A stretch of DNA of 64,000 nt from Paraspadella gotoi (taxonomy: Eukaryota; Chaetognatha), in NCBI GenBank assembly GCA_051294375.1, contig CM119266.1:18586087-18650086 (forward strand). The letters are read 5' to 3'. Positions 24,453 through 35,299 of this stretch are shown in pieces; positions within the stretch are counted from its first letter, which is position 1; the number at the start of each line of letters is the position of its first letter. Position numbers and translations under genes: made by a program. The notes under the pieces are model-generated. The model was not told the origin of the DNA. It was given only the letters and a program-made list of their open reading frames with translations, and ran no database searches.

Positions 24453-25455
24453 NNNNNNNNNNATAGAGAGAGAGGAAGGGAGAGAGAACGTTTTGTTTTT
24501 CAAATAATTTTTATGAAGAAAAAAATTCATAACTTATCTACGAAATTTTAACTCGCGAGTGAAATTAAAAAAAAACAAACAGGAAATGATCGATAAGAAA
24601 GAAAAAGAAAAAAGAAAAAAGAAAAGGAAAAAAAGAAATGTTAATAGAAGAAATTGATTCGAATAATAGAAGATCTCAATCTAAAAAGGAAGATTTAGAT
24701 TTAAACTTCTTGAATGCACTTGCTGACAAGGTGCGACTATCATTTTCAGCACTACTTTCAAAAGCGGCCTGAACCTGAATCCTTATTCCTAATTTCTAAC
24801 CGTAAACCTTATTTTTAAACCCATACCTTAAATCCCATCTTAATTACTAACCCTAAACAGAGATGGGTCGTTTTGGGAAAAAATAGCCTAATTTTCAGTA
24901 ATCAAAAATAGGGTAATAGTGTGCAAGAGTAAAATATTGCAGATATAGTAAAGAAAAGTGTATAAGAGTGCATCGAAGTGTATATATGACAATGCAACTA
25001 AATGTCTGTCTCAGAACGTTTCTTGCTTATCTTTAGAATTTAATGCTTACGTATTTCCTTATAAATATTGAATTTGATCCCTCTCTCTCTCTCTGTTTCT
25101 CTCTCTCTCTCTCCATCTTGCAGGTTTTCCTTCCTTGAAGCCTTCATATTTTATCAATGACTGTTACTTGCTATCTACTTTCCGTTTTTTTAAATCGTTA
25201 CTGGCCTTCCTTTAAGAAGGCAATAAACTTCAACTACGAATTTATTTTGCGAAAAAACTCCCCTCCCCCCCCTCTCTCGTGCTCGTGCGTCTGCTCGGCT
25301 GCTGCTGCGCTCTCTCTCTCTTTCTCCTCTCTCTCTCTCTCTCTTCTGGGCGGTGCAAAAAGAAGCGATTCGGAGGCAGTTGTCTATCTATTGGCCCGCG
25401 CCCACGCTGCTGCTCTCGTCCTCTGCTGTCCTCCCTCTCTTCTCTTCGTCGTCTC

Positions 25456-25514
<59 letters not shown>

Positions 25515-28398
25515 GCCTCGTCTCTCTCTTCTCTCTTCTCTCTGTCACTTCTGAACTTTCCGAAACAAATTCTTTTTTCATTTTTATGATCTCATCGATA
25601 TCGTTCCATGTCTGTCGTCGTCGTCGTCGTCGTGTCGTCGTCGTCATTGCTATCATCATCCTCATCAACATCAGCATGATCCAATCTCCATCGATACCCT
25701 TTACACGTTTCACCAGTGCTCAAGACGACTTTTCTCCCGGTGCAAAACCAAGTCAAGCCGATTATGTGTGGATTCGTATGCGCCCTCGTTTTGTGTGTGA
25801 GTGCCGGTAATGATTCGATGGCTTGCCAAGATTTTTTTTAAACTCTAACAAAAGCAAAATAAATAAACAAAACGAAAAGCACTCTAATATAATAAAATTT
25901 AAAAATAAAAAGGAATATATTTAAATTTATGTGTCTCTAAATATAGAATATTTTTATATTAATTAGACTACAGTTAGCTAATAGTCTATTCCTATCCTTT
26001 TAATCAAATTACCCAGAATCCCATTCTCATTTATTGTCCAATAACCAATACCCAACCTTGCCAAGTCAACGATTCAGATGTTATCCGTCGTTCACAATCA
26101 CATTCGGCTCACCGTCATCACTAAAATTTCCTGTTTCGATCATGCATTATCATCATTCATCGCTACAACGCGTTATCTTTGTCACTGTCATTTTCTGTTT
26201 TAAGTATAGTCCTTTAATTATCCATCTTTTTCGCCACTCTTAATCTCTGTCACAATCATTTCTTCCCTAATCTCTATCACTATCGTCTGTCTCATCATCG
26301 ATTTTATCAGCTTCAAGTCAACGACCGCTTTTCTTTCCTCCTAAAAAAATATTCGTCGCCTCTCGATAAAAAAATTAGATAAACATTTCAACTTTTTCAT
26401 TTTTTAACTAAATTTAAGATTTTAAAATTTTCATAAAAAAAAACCCACAAAATAACAGTTAGTAAATGTAAAAAAAAAATGGTTGAGATAAGTTTTTTTG
26501 ACCTTTGTGGTAGACAGATCCAGGGCATTCAACCCGCCAGATAGCTCCTATCCCTGGGCTGTTTTCGTCCTCACGTGCCACTACAAGAGAGTCCAGGATT
26601 CCAACCTAGACATTTAATTTTTGAAAAGAAAAGTCAACCTGTCAGAAGGAGCTGGATGGAGGCCTTAGCCCACCATAGTCTGTAAAAAGTCAGGTGCAAG
26701 ATAGCTTATGTAACTGACTAAATACATAATTTTTAAATGGTTGTACCAATTTCAGGATATTATTAATATTAGTATTAATATGAGAATTAGTATGATTAGC
26801 ATTAATTAATAATAAACATATAATCTCAGGAATTTTTAAAAACATTTTGATCACGTAACCGACCAAAGCGACAAGAAAAAACGCAGCGTCGGACGAGTTA
26901 AACTCAAAACTATAAAAAAAAAGAACAAGTTAATTGGATAAAACGAAGTTCGCTTCTTTCTGAGAGACAAATGGACAAAAATGACGCGATTTATGAGCAA
27001 CTCGCTTCGAAATACAGACGACGACATGGATCCTAAGGAGGCAGATGTACGGACAAAGGGATAGAATGACTGGGCTTCGGACGATGTCAATAAAAAAGGG
27101 CGAAAGACGAATTCAATTTTATATTTCATGTACAATTGTACATTATTAGACCAAATGGGAAAACCATCCTGGCAGAATTTAAAAAAAAAAGAAGAATACT
27201 ACGAATCCACCCGTAAATTGACTTGTCAGTTTTTATCATGAATAAAGATGGATCTTTGGTCGGACCACCCTCCGCTTTGTCTCGACCACCTAGAGAAAAT
27301 AGATAAATCAAAAAATTTTAAAAATACTTTGTTGAGTTTACAATTTCTTTCGCCCTTTTTACGAATTAAAAAAAAAAATTAGAGTGAAGAATTTCTGTCC
27401 CATCATCATCTGGTATTCTAATAATAATAATAATAATATATTTTCTTGTTATTTGTTCTTTATAGACAGACGACGTCGGTCGACGTTGAGTGAAAAAAAA
27501 AAATTTATGCGATTCTTTTAAAAAACGATAAATCGGTTGGGATCAAAGGCAAAAAATGAATTACTCCGTAACCGAAAAAAAGACAATAAATTCCGCTACG
27601 CGATACATTTCAATTAAAGAAAGACGGTGGGGAAATAAGTTCTGGAGATTATGAGTTGTTTTTCTCTTTTTGAAAGAGATAAATGGAGATTTGATTTCTA
27701 TTTTCTTCTCTTTTTTGTTGAGATTTAAAGGAGTGACGGTTTAAAAAGGCCGCGTCCGTCTCTATGTTTTTTTTTTGTTTTTTTTCACATTTGACGGTGG
27801 TATCGCTTTTTTGGTTCTACATACCTGAAACTAAAAGTTGTAAATTGGAGGGAGTTAGTCTACAATTAAGACTAAGTTATAGAATGTGGACAACAAGTTT
27901 TATTTTCTTAGCGTATCCTAATAATGTGTACTTAAATTTGTATTTTCCTTTATGATTTTTTACGTGCAAATGTTGATTAATTGATATGTTTACCGAATTG
28001 TTTTTCTGAGATTATTCTGAGCGGGAAGAAACTTTTGTGAAGATTCATCATCGGACTTTTATTCATTTAATAATTGTATATCATTGACAAATAAAACATT
28101 TCAGCTAGGTGATCGGTATTTCATTTAATTCATTGAACTGATATTTATTATTCATTTGGCTTTCGCTTTTTCAGCTTATCATGAGTTATTAATGATTATA
28201 GGAGAGGTATTGGGTTAGTCTGATAGGTTATGTGGTTCTTGATCATTGTGTTTCGTGCTTTTGATCTATTACAGTGTAGAGTTCCAGGGTGCACTGTCAT
28301 ATACACGGTCGCCCCGTTGATGCAATCTATTCTGGTTGGTAATCGTAGACTTTTCTGCCACGCTTGACTTCGTTACACTCTTTTGTGTCACCTCCAAA

Positions 28399-28774
28399 TC
28401 AGGTGTCAGGGGGTGAGCGCAGGATTTGGCCCCGTAACACTGCGTGCGAGTCGTCTTTATTGCCAACTGAGTGGAGAGCCCGCTTGTGTGTTGACAATAT
28501 TGATACCTCTCTTGAGATGCTGCTGCCACTGTCTGTCTCAGTCTGTCGAGACTAGTCCTGTTCAAATGTAAACCTTACTAAACATGTCGTCAGCAGTCCT
28601 ATTGGATTCAACAGGGCTGTCAAGAAAATAATCTTCTATCAGTTTTTCACTTGTGGGCTTTGGCCTACTGGATTTTCCGCCTAAAGTACAGAGATTTGCT
28701 AGCGCGATAGACCTGGTTGGATTTGGCAAAGAATATTGTGCATTCAATGCTTCAAACGCTGTTAAAGATGACAT
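28399..28774 (-). pseudogene. Minus-strand coding-like block, copy 2
   Basis: The frame starts at ATG 28774 (an in-frame TAA lies just upstream) and runs about 66 codons through text such as FEALNAQYSLPNPTRSIALA and SEKLIEDYFLDSPVESNR. It then loses register; the downstream text (SLDRLR, then degraded) continues to the TGA at 28399-28401 shared with copy 1. Taking the two copies together suggests one frame of about 125 codons. Alternatively CAG near 28758 is a splice acceptor and this is a terminal exon. No domain recognised, no signal peptide or membrane segment. A hAT-like transposon end lies 170 bp upstream. Confidence 0.35.
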
Positions 28775-28944
28775 ACTCCTTTAAAAATCGTTCGCACTAT
28801 GTCGCGCGGCGTGTTTTCGATTAAGTGGCTTCGAGACCCAATTGAGGCTCAACCTTTAGAAGTTGGAGGGAGAAAGGCTTGGCTACCACCCTCATGTGGA
28901 ACGACTCCACTTGGCTTTTAGTAAATCCGACACTGCTATTAGCA

Positions 28945-29000
28945 CAGTGCTTCCCAAATTTTCCCAAAATCCGCGGTACCCCAATTTGTTTCTTTAACCT
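28945..29000. mobile_element. hAT-type transposon terminus
   Basis: CAGTGCTTCCCAAATTTTCC followed by a CCGCGGTACCCC core is the typical end of animal hAT elements. The 8 bp outside it (TATTAGCA, 28937-28944) would be one half of the target-site duplication. I could not find the opposite end, so only a terminus is called. The same end appears at 39669 in the noisy copy. No transposase is visible. Confidence 0.5.
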
Positions 29001-29630
29001 TAACTTCCATCACTCAACTTTTTCTTACATCCTGTCGTATTTGCCATTCATCAGTCAAAAGTAAGTAGAGAGATCGTCAGCATAATTCGATAAATAAAAA
29101 TTATACTTGGGATTTTTGGTGTTTGAATTGAGTAGAGAGGAAAGGGAGAGATCAGGGAAAGAGTGGGTAAGTTTTAATGAGGTTAAGGCGGTAGGGTGAG
29201 ATGGAGGCGGCGCGTCAATGCGAAAAACTAACCGAATTTAAGCTAGAATGGGGCGCTTTTTGAAAATAAAGCACAATAGTAATTGGGTAGGGATGGACGA
29301 TGGGACGGTGGGTGAGTATTAGGCAATTGGTGAGTTCAAACCAGTTCGTGAGGTTTTGCTTCCTCCTTTTTCCTTTTTCATTTTTCCTTTTAGATTTTAT
29401 CCCATAAAATTCCCCTTTGACGAAAATATTACTTTTCATGGGCGTGACAGGCGAACGCCTGACCCGAGAAAGAAATAGAGAGAGGTTGAGAGAGAGAAAG
29501 AGAAAGAGCGAGAGAAATGGGTAGAAAGGAATAGGAAAGGACAGGAATGAAGGAAGAAAGAAACAATGCGAGAAAGATTGAGACAGATAAAGAGAGCGAG
29601 AAAATCGAAAAAAATGACAAATATTGTTCG
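29001..29630. other. Spacer right of the hAT end
   Basis: AT-rich and purine-rich sequence with a GA-like block at 29460-29600. No gene supported. Confidence 0.5.
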
Positions 29631-29760
29631 TCCTACATCCCTGCCGCTGCCGCCGCCGGCGCCGCCCCTCCGCCGCCGACGGAGCAGCAGTTCGTCGTGA
29701 CCGGTTTGGATGAGGTTTTGATTGTTGTTGTTGTTGTCGTCGTCGTTGTAGTTTCAAAAT
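29630..29760. repeat. GCC/CCG run followed by GTT/GTC run
   Basis: A CpG-rich CCGCTGCCGCCGCC block, then GTTGTTGTTGTCGTCGTCG. One plus frame reads poly-Ala/poly-Pro then poly-Val; this is trinucleotide translation. Confidence 0.7.
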
Positions 29761-30017
29761 TATCGTCACCCGTTCATCTCTAATTTATGTTATGGATTAC
29801 CTGATTTCCCCCCCAAAAAATTTTTTAATACTTTTCTGAACATAATTCAAATCAAGCTTCATATGCATAGTAAATATGCTATTAACTGTTAAATATATCT
29901 ATTTGAATTCGCTAAAAACGATTGATGGAACCATTAGTTGGTCCGAAACCGCATAGGTGCTATTACGCAACCATGCCAACGTCCAAACTGCAACTCGGCA
30001 ACTATGCAACAAACGAG

Positions 30018-30066
30018 CAGTCTGCCTTCGCTGCTGGGGGCGTCGTCGTCGTCGTCGTCGTCGTCG
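30018..30066. repeat. CGT trinucleotide repeat
   Basis: A short GGGGGCG lead followed by about nine GTC/CGT units. The noisy copy near 42390 has lost the regular pattern. Confidence 0.85.
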
Positions 30067-30149
30067 TACTTATTAGAGAGAGCATAGACCCTTAGGCTCT
30101 GTAGAGGACGAGAGACGAATTCTAAATTGGACAACGAAATGAATATTTT

Positions 30150-30163
30150 AACTGAGAGATAGA

Positions 30164-30199
<36 letters not shown>

Positions 30200-30200
30200 T

Positions 30201-30249
<49 letters not shown>

Positions 30250-30378
30250 AGAGAAAAAGAGAGGCGAGAGAGAGAGAGAGAGAGAAGAGAGAGAGAGGAG
30301 AGAGAGAGGATTGAGAAAGAGAGAGAAAGAGAGATGAGATAGAGAGAGAGATTGAAGAAAGAGAGAGAAAGAGAGTAT

Positions 30379-30426
<48 letters not shown>

Positions 30427-30654
30427 AGAGAGAGATAGAGGAGAGAGAGAGAAAGAGAGAGTAGAGAAGAGAGAGAGAGATGAGACGAGAGAGAGAAGAG
30501 AAGAGATGATGATTAGAGAGATGAGAGAGGAGAGATAGAGAAAAAGAGTAGAGGAGAGAGAGAGAGAGAGAGAAAAGAGAGAGAGAGAGGAGAGAAGAGA
30601 GAGAGAAGAGAGAGAGAGTAGAGATGAGAAAGAGATGAGAGAGAGAGAGGAGCA

Positions 30655-30685
<31 letters not shown>

Positions 30686-30699
30686 AGAGAGAGAGAGAG

Positions 30700-30737
<38 letters not shown>

Positions 30738-30745
30738 CAGAGGAG
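30150..30745. repeat. 600-bp GA tract
   Basis: An almost pure (GA)n array with AGAAGAG, GATAGAG and GATTGAG variants, the longest dinucleotide tract in the window. Long minus-strand serine/leucine frames are its translation. The equivalent in the noisy copy is 42540-43270. Confidence 0.95.
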
Positions 30746-30749
30746 AGAA

Positions 30750-31243
30750 GAGAGATATGCCGGGGACTTCCATTGTCAGCGGGATTAAGAGTTGGATTTA
30801 AAACTGATCAATCTCATGTTTCATTTCTATTCATTGTTCATCATTATGTCATTCATTTACCATTTTTTTTCAATTTTTCTTTCAATTATTTTATTCATTC
30901 ATTCATTTTTATATTATTGCCCCTTTAATTCAATAAATATTGTACTCGATTTTTTAAAAATTATAATTTCTAATTCAAATCATTTCACCTCAACCTTCGC
31001 CCGAACCAAACGTCTTCGGTTTCCGGATTTTGTATTCCGATTAAACCAAAACAAAGAAGAAAAAATCTCATTCGCCACCGCTCACCCACCACCGCTCACC
31101 CATCACCACCACCATCACCCACTACGTCCCATCATTTTCATCAGCAATTTCCTAATTTCACCAGTCATCCCCACGCCCACCCGTCCACGTGTCTCTCTCT
31201 CTCTCTCTCTCGTCCGTCNNNNNNNNNNNNNNNNNNNNNNNNN

Positions 31244-31278
<35 letters not shown>

Positions 31279-31676
31279 AGAGAGAGAAGAGAGAGATATC
31301 CGGGGAATTCCATTGTCAGCGGGAATAAGGAGTGGAATTTAAACTGTCATTCATTCATTCATTCATTCATTCATTTCATTCATATCATTCATTCATTCAT
31401 TCTTATTATATGCCCCTTTAATTAATAAATATTGTACATCGATTTTTTAAAAATATTAATTTCTAATTCAAATCATTCACCTCAACCTTGCGCCCGAACC
31501 AAACGTCATTCGGTTTCCGGATTTTGAATTCGATTAAACCAAAACAAAGAAGAAAAAATCTCATTCGCCACCCGCCTCACCCACCACCGCTCACCCAGAC
31601 CACTCACCACCCATCACCCACTACGTCCCATCATTTCATCAGCAATTTCCTAATTTCACCAGTCATCCCCACCCCA

Positions 31677-31700
<24 letters not shown>
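30750..31700. repeat. Overlapping contig ends joined across 25 N
   Basis: The block beginning with a GATAT(G)CCGGGG landmark, followed by CCATTGTCAGCGGG and ATTCATTC repeats and ending in CACCAGTCATCCCCAC, occurs twice: about 30753-31185 and 31294-31676. A 25-N gap lies at 31219-31243. Sequence switches from CT before the gap to GA after it. Confidence 0.8.
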
Positions 31701-31758
<58 letters not shown>

Positions 31759-31814
31759 TCTCCTCTCTTCTCTTTTTCTTTCTCTCACTCTCTCTCTCCC
31801 TCCCTCCTCCCTCC

Positions 31815-31862
<48 letters not shown>
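31678..31862. repeat. CT tract
   Basis: (CT)n of about 70 bp, then interrupted CT/CCCT sequence. Confidence 0.95.
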
Positions 31863-31864
<2 letters not shown>

Positions 31865-32097
31865 CTTCCTCCCATCCCTCACCCATCCCTCCCAATATTT
31901 TTTTTTTATTCCAAAACAAAAAAAGAATAAAGTTTCTTAAGAAACTGATTATGGCGCGTGCCAAAAACGTCTTTGAGGCCAACTCCATGATAGAGGCCAA
32001 CGGATATTTAAGGCCAAACGAAGTATCGTTGCCAAAAAGTTCATTGTTTTGACTCGAAGGAGTAAGGAAATGCCAGGGAGCAACGCCCCGGCGAAAA

Positions 32098-32098
32098 A

Positions 32099-32137
<39 letters not shown>

Positions 32138-32504
32138 TACGCCAAAGTCCGATAAAAAATATTTTTTACGAGTGCAACTTTTGATTTTTTACACGAGAGG
32201 GAAAAGTTTATAGTAAAGAAATCGATAATGGAATTTAGATTAATAAATATTGAAAGGAACGACGCGTGATCGTTTAATTATGACTAAAATTGAATATGTA
32301 TGGAAATGGGACGAAAATACCGCCGGAGGAGTCGTCGTCGTCGTCGTCGTCGTCGTCCTCGTCAATGTTGTGATTCCGACCCTCGTAAAAATATGAATCT
32401 TGAAAGACGACTCTGATGTTGGAGCTTCTTCTGCATCATCATCAACATCATCAACATCATCATCATCATCATAATCATCATCACCATCATCGTCATCATC
32501 GTCG

Positions 32505-32568
<64 letters not shown>

Positions 32569-33070
32569 GCTTAATACATATTGTCAGAAACATCGTCACC
32601 GTCGTTGATGTCATTGTCATCACAATCGGTCTCGCCGTCGTCGTAGTCGTCGTCGTCGTCGTCGCCCTCTTCCGAACTCAGGGGCAAAGATTAAAACCAT
32701 CTTTCGCCCTCGCGTCGTCCTTTTCGCGGAGGAGGAGGAGGAGGAGGAGGAAGAGGAGGAGGAGGAGGAAGAAGGGGAGGAAAGGATGAAAAAAAAAGAG
32801 GGAGAGGAAAACGGAAAGAGGAGTGAGAGAGGGAGGAAGAATATAAGGAGAGGGGTAGAGAGAAAAATGCGATAACAACAACAACAACGAAACTTCAACC
32901 ACAACGATAAAACATCACTTCAACAACTACTACAAAAACAGCAACGACTAAATTACAATAACAATAAAATATTACAACAACATCTGCAACAACAACAACA
33001 ACAAAAACATCATCAACAGCAGCAGAAGCATTACCAGCAGTACCAGCAGCATCAGAAGCAACCACCGTCA
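32098..33070. repeat. Trinucleotide repeat hub (GAC, CGT, CAT, GAG, CAA, CAG)
   Basis: Within 1 kb: (GAC)n at 32099-32135, (CGT)n at 32333-32362, a CAT array at 32433-32568, CGT at 32635-32662, (GAG)n at 32728-32770, and CAA/CAG-rich sequence at 32876-33060. Frames give Asp, Met, Ser, Gln or Val runs depending on register. No exon boundaries support coding. The noisy copy at about 44080-45270 keeps the order but not the purity of the arrays. Confidence 0.85.
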
Positions 33071-33107
33071 GAAAAACCCTTTCCATCACTTTCCGACCTA
33101 AAAAGCC

Positions 33108-33195
33108 TTCTCTCTCTCTCTCTCTCTCCTCTCTTCTCTCTTCTCCTCATCTCACTCTCTCTCACTGCTCTCTCTCTCTCTCTCTCTCTCTCTCC
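33108..33195. repeat. CT tract
   Basis: Interrupted (CT)n. Confidence 0.9.
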
Positions 33196-33436
33196 TTTTC
33201 AAACTCGTAGTAAACAAGACCTCGACGTATCTCTCTGCCCCATTAAACGTTCTATGAAACATTCACAGTAAACATCGAGGAAAACGAAAAAGAAAAAAAG
33301 GTTGATGGAGAAAAAAAAAGACGCTGAGAGACGAATTATTGAGGAGAGAGAAATTGAGGGTGTGAAGATCCGAGGGGGGTTCGGGGGGGCGGCTGGATGG
33401 GGGCGGCAGGAGAGGCGAGGAGGAGGAACCGCTGGG

Positions 33437-33900
33437 TATTTCTTCTTCTTCTTCTTCTTTCTTTTCTTTCTTTCTTATTTTTATTTTTATTATTATTATT
33501 ATTATTTATTTATATTTATTATTTTATTTATTATATTTATTTATTATTATTTAATTTATTTATTTTAACTTCTCCTCTTTCTTTCTTTCTTTCTTCTTCT
33601 TTCTTTCTCTCTCATGTCCCCTTTTCTGTCAAAACCATCTTATTACTACTTTCCATCTACGGCGTATTTAATTTATTATTTATTTATTTAGTTTATTATT
33701 ATTTTATATTTTTTAATTATTTATTTCAATTTATTTATTTTTTATTTATAATTTTATATTTATTTTAATTTAATTTCTCTCTTCTTTCTTTCATTTCGTT
33801 CTTTCTTTTCTCTTTCTTTCTTTCTTTCTTTCATTTCTTTCTTTCTTCTTTCTTTCTTTCTTATTTCTTTCTTTCTTTCTTTCTTTCTCTCTCTCTCTCT
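33437..33900. repeat. TTC, TTA and TTTC microsatellite block
   Basis: Consecutive TTC, TTTA/TTA and CTTT arrays ending in CT just before CCAAAGTAGGTCACCC. The corresponding interval in the noisy copy (45772-48624) is several-fold longer and contains aberrant sequence. Confidence 0.9.
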
Positions 33901-35253
33901 CCAAAGTAGGTCACCCACTTTCTCTCCCAAACCAAAACCGGAATCTTTGATTAGATTCTACTTTCAATCAAATACGGAAGCGGCGTCTCCCTCTCTGTCA
34001 TTGCGTTCCCATCTTTGTCAGAGCGTCTCTATCTCTATCTGGGATCGTCTCTTATCTCAGATTACATCACAAATTTATCGTCATCTTTTTTTTCGTGTTT
34101 GATAAATTTTCCAAAAATCGATTTCGAGAGGAAGGGATTAAATGGAAAAGATAAAGAATGATTAGGTAAGAGAGAGAGAGGGAAGGAGAGATCGACTCGA
34201 GAGAGCAGAGAGAGAGAGAAGAGTAGAGAGGAGACGTGAGAGAGAGAGAGAGCAAAGGAGACCGAAAGTCTAGCGATTAGAGATCGTTACTGGAAACCGA
34301 GAGGAAATGGATTTGCCGAATTCCCCACCCACCATTTTGTCTTTGTCTCTATTTCTCTCTCTCTCTCTCTCACTCTCACTCACACCTAACGTCTCTCTCT
34401 CTCTATCGTCTATCAAACGTTTCCCCTATTGTTTTGGCAGCGAATCTCCGTTTAATTCGCTTTTGTTTTGAACGAAACATTTGTTTCTCTCTCTTTTGTC
34501 TTTTGTTTCACAGAACAGCCGACAGATGACGCTTCTCCCTCGTGTGTTAAAGGCGCGGTCGAGATGGTGGTTAAAGGATGGTGGTTGCGATAATGGTTAT
34601 AGGTGGAAATGACACAGTAGATAAATTAGTTTTCGTTTTTTTTTTTTAATGACTGATTTAATCTCAAGAAAACTAAATTATTTTCTCTTCTTTCATGACG
34701 AAAGTCATCTTTTTTTATTTTGATGGCGATAATTTTGGACTTTTGGTTCAATTGAGCGCGAAAGAGATCCAGACTTAAATCTAATGAGTTCCGCGCCCCT
34801 CCCTCACCCCGAACTCCCTCACCCCGAACTTCCTTTCTTTATCCTTTGTTTTATTTGCCTTTTTCCTTTTCTTTATCCTCTTAAATATTTTTTTAAATAC
34901 TATTTATAAAATAGTCCTTATCTTCCCCTTTTCTTATTTTCCTTCTTCAAACTTTAAATCTTGTGGAGACGCGACTCAATAAGACGTTTTCGGGTCGGTC
35001 TGTCAGTCCCTCTGTCTGTTTATCATTTTATAGACGTTGAAAAGACAAACCTGTTACAGAGAATGGTTTCGTCGTCTAAATCGCGCGTTTTCGAAGCTCG
35101 AATAAGAGAGAAGAAAAGATGAAGAAGAAAAAGAAAGAATTGAAGGGACATTAAGGTCAATAGGAGGAGGAAGAGGAGGATGAAAAAAGAGAATGAGAAA
35201 AATAAAATATTTAGAGAACCACGCGAGTCCATTCATTACTGGATTCTGAGTCA
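33901..35253. other. Non-coding part of unit U, with short GA/CT tracts
   Basis: GC-normal, well matched by 48625-49985. A strong acceptor-like site (pyrimidine run then TTTCACAG) ends at 34513, and the matching site in the other copy ends near 49223. The following bases could encode a few residues (PTDDASPSCVKGAVEM), but no clear donor follows, so no exon is called. Confidence 0.5.
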
Positions 35254-35257
35254 TTGT

Positions 35258-35292
<35 letters not shown>

Positions 35293-35299
<7 letters not shown>

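Larger units (their letters stand above)
24463..35292. repeat. Repeat unit U, copy 2 (longest clean version)
   Basis: The left part matches U1 (20084-24452). The right part (about 28945-35292) has no U1 counterpart but is matched by 39.7-50.04 kb. It ends inside a CT microsatellite at 35254-35292, exactly where U3 instead continues into the FN3 gene region. The break in a dinucleotide repeat is a typical assembly mis-join. Confidence 0.85.

Noticed and set aside
30122-30773. Minus-strand Ser/Leu frames of 177 and 86 residues
   Set aside because: Pure translation of the 600-bp GA tract.
32240-32623. Poly-Asp and poly-Met frames on the minus strand
   Set aside because: Two registers of the same CAT array; no exon boundaries.
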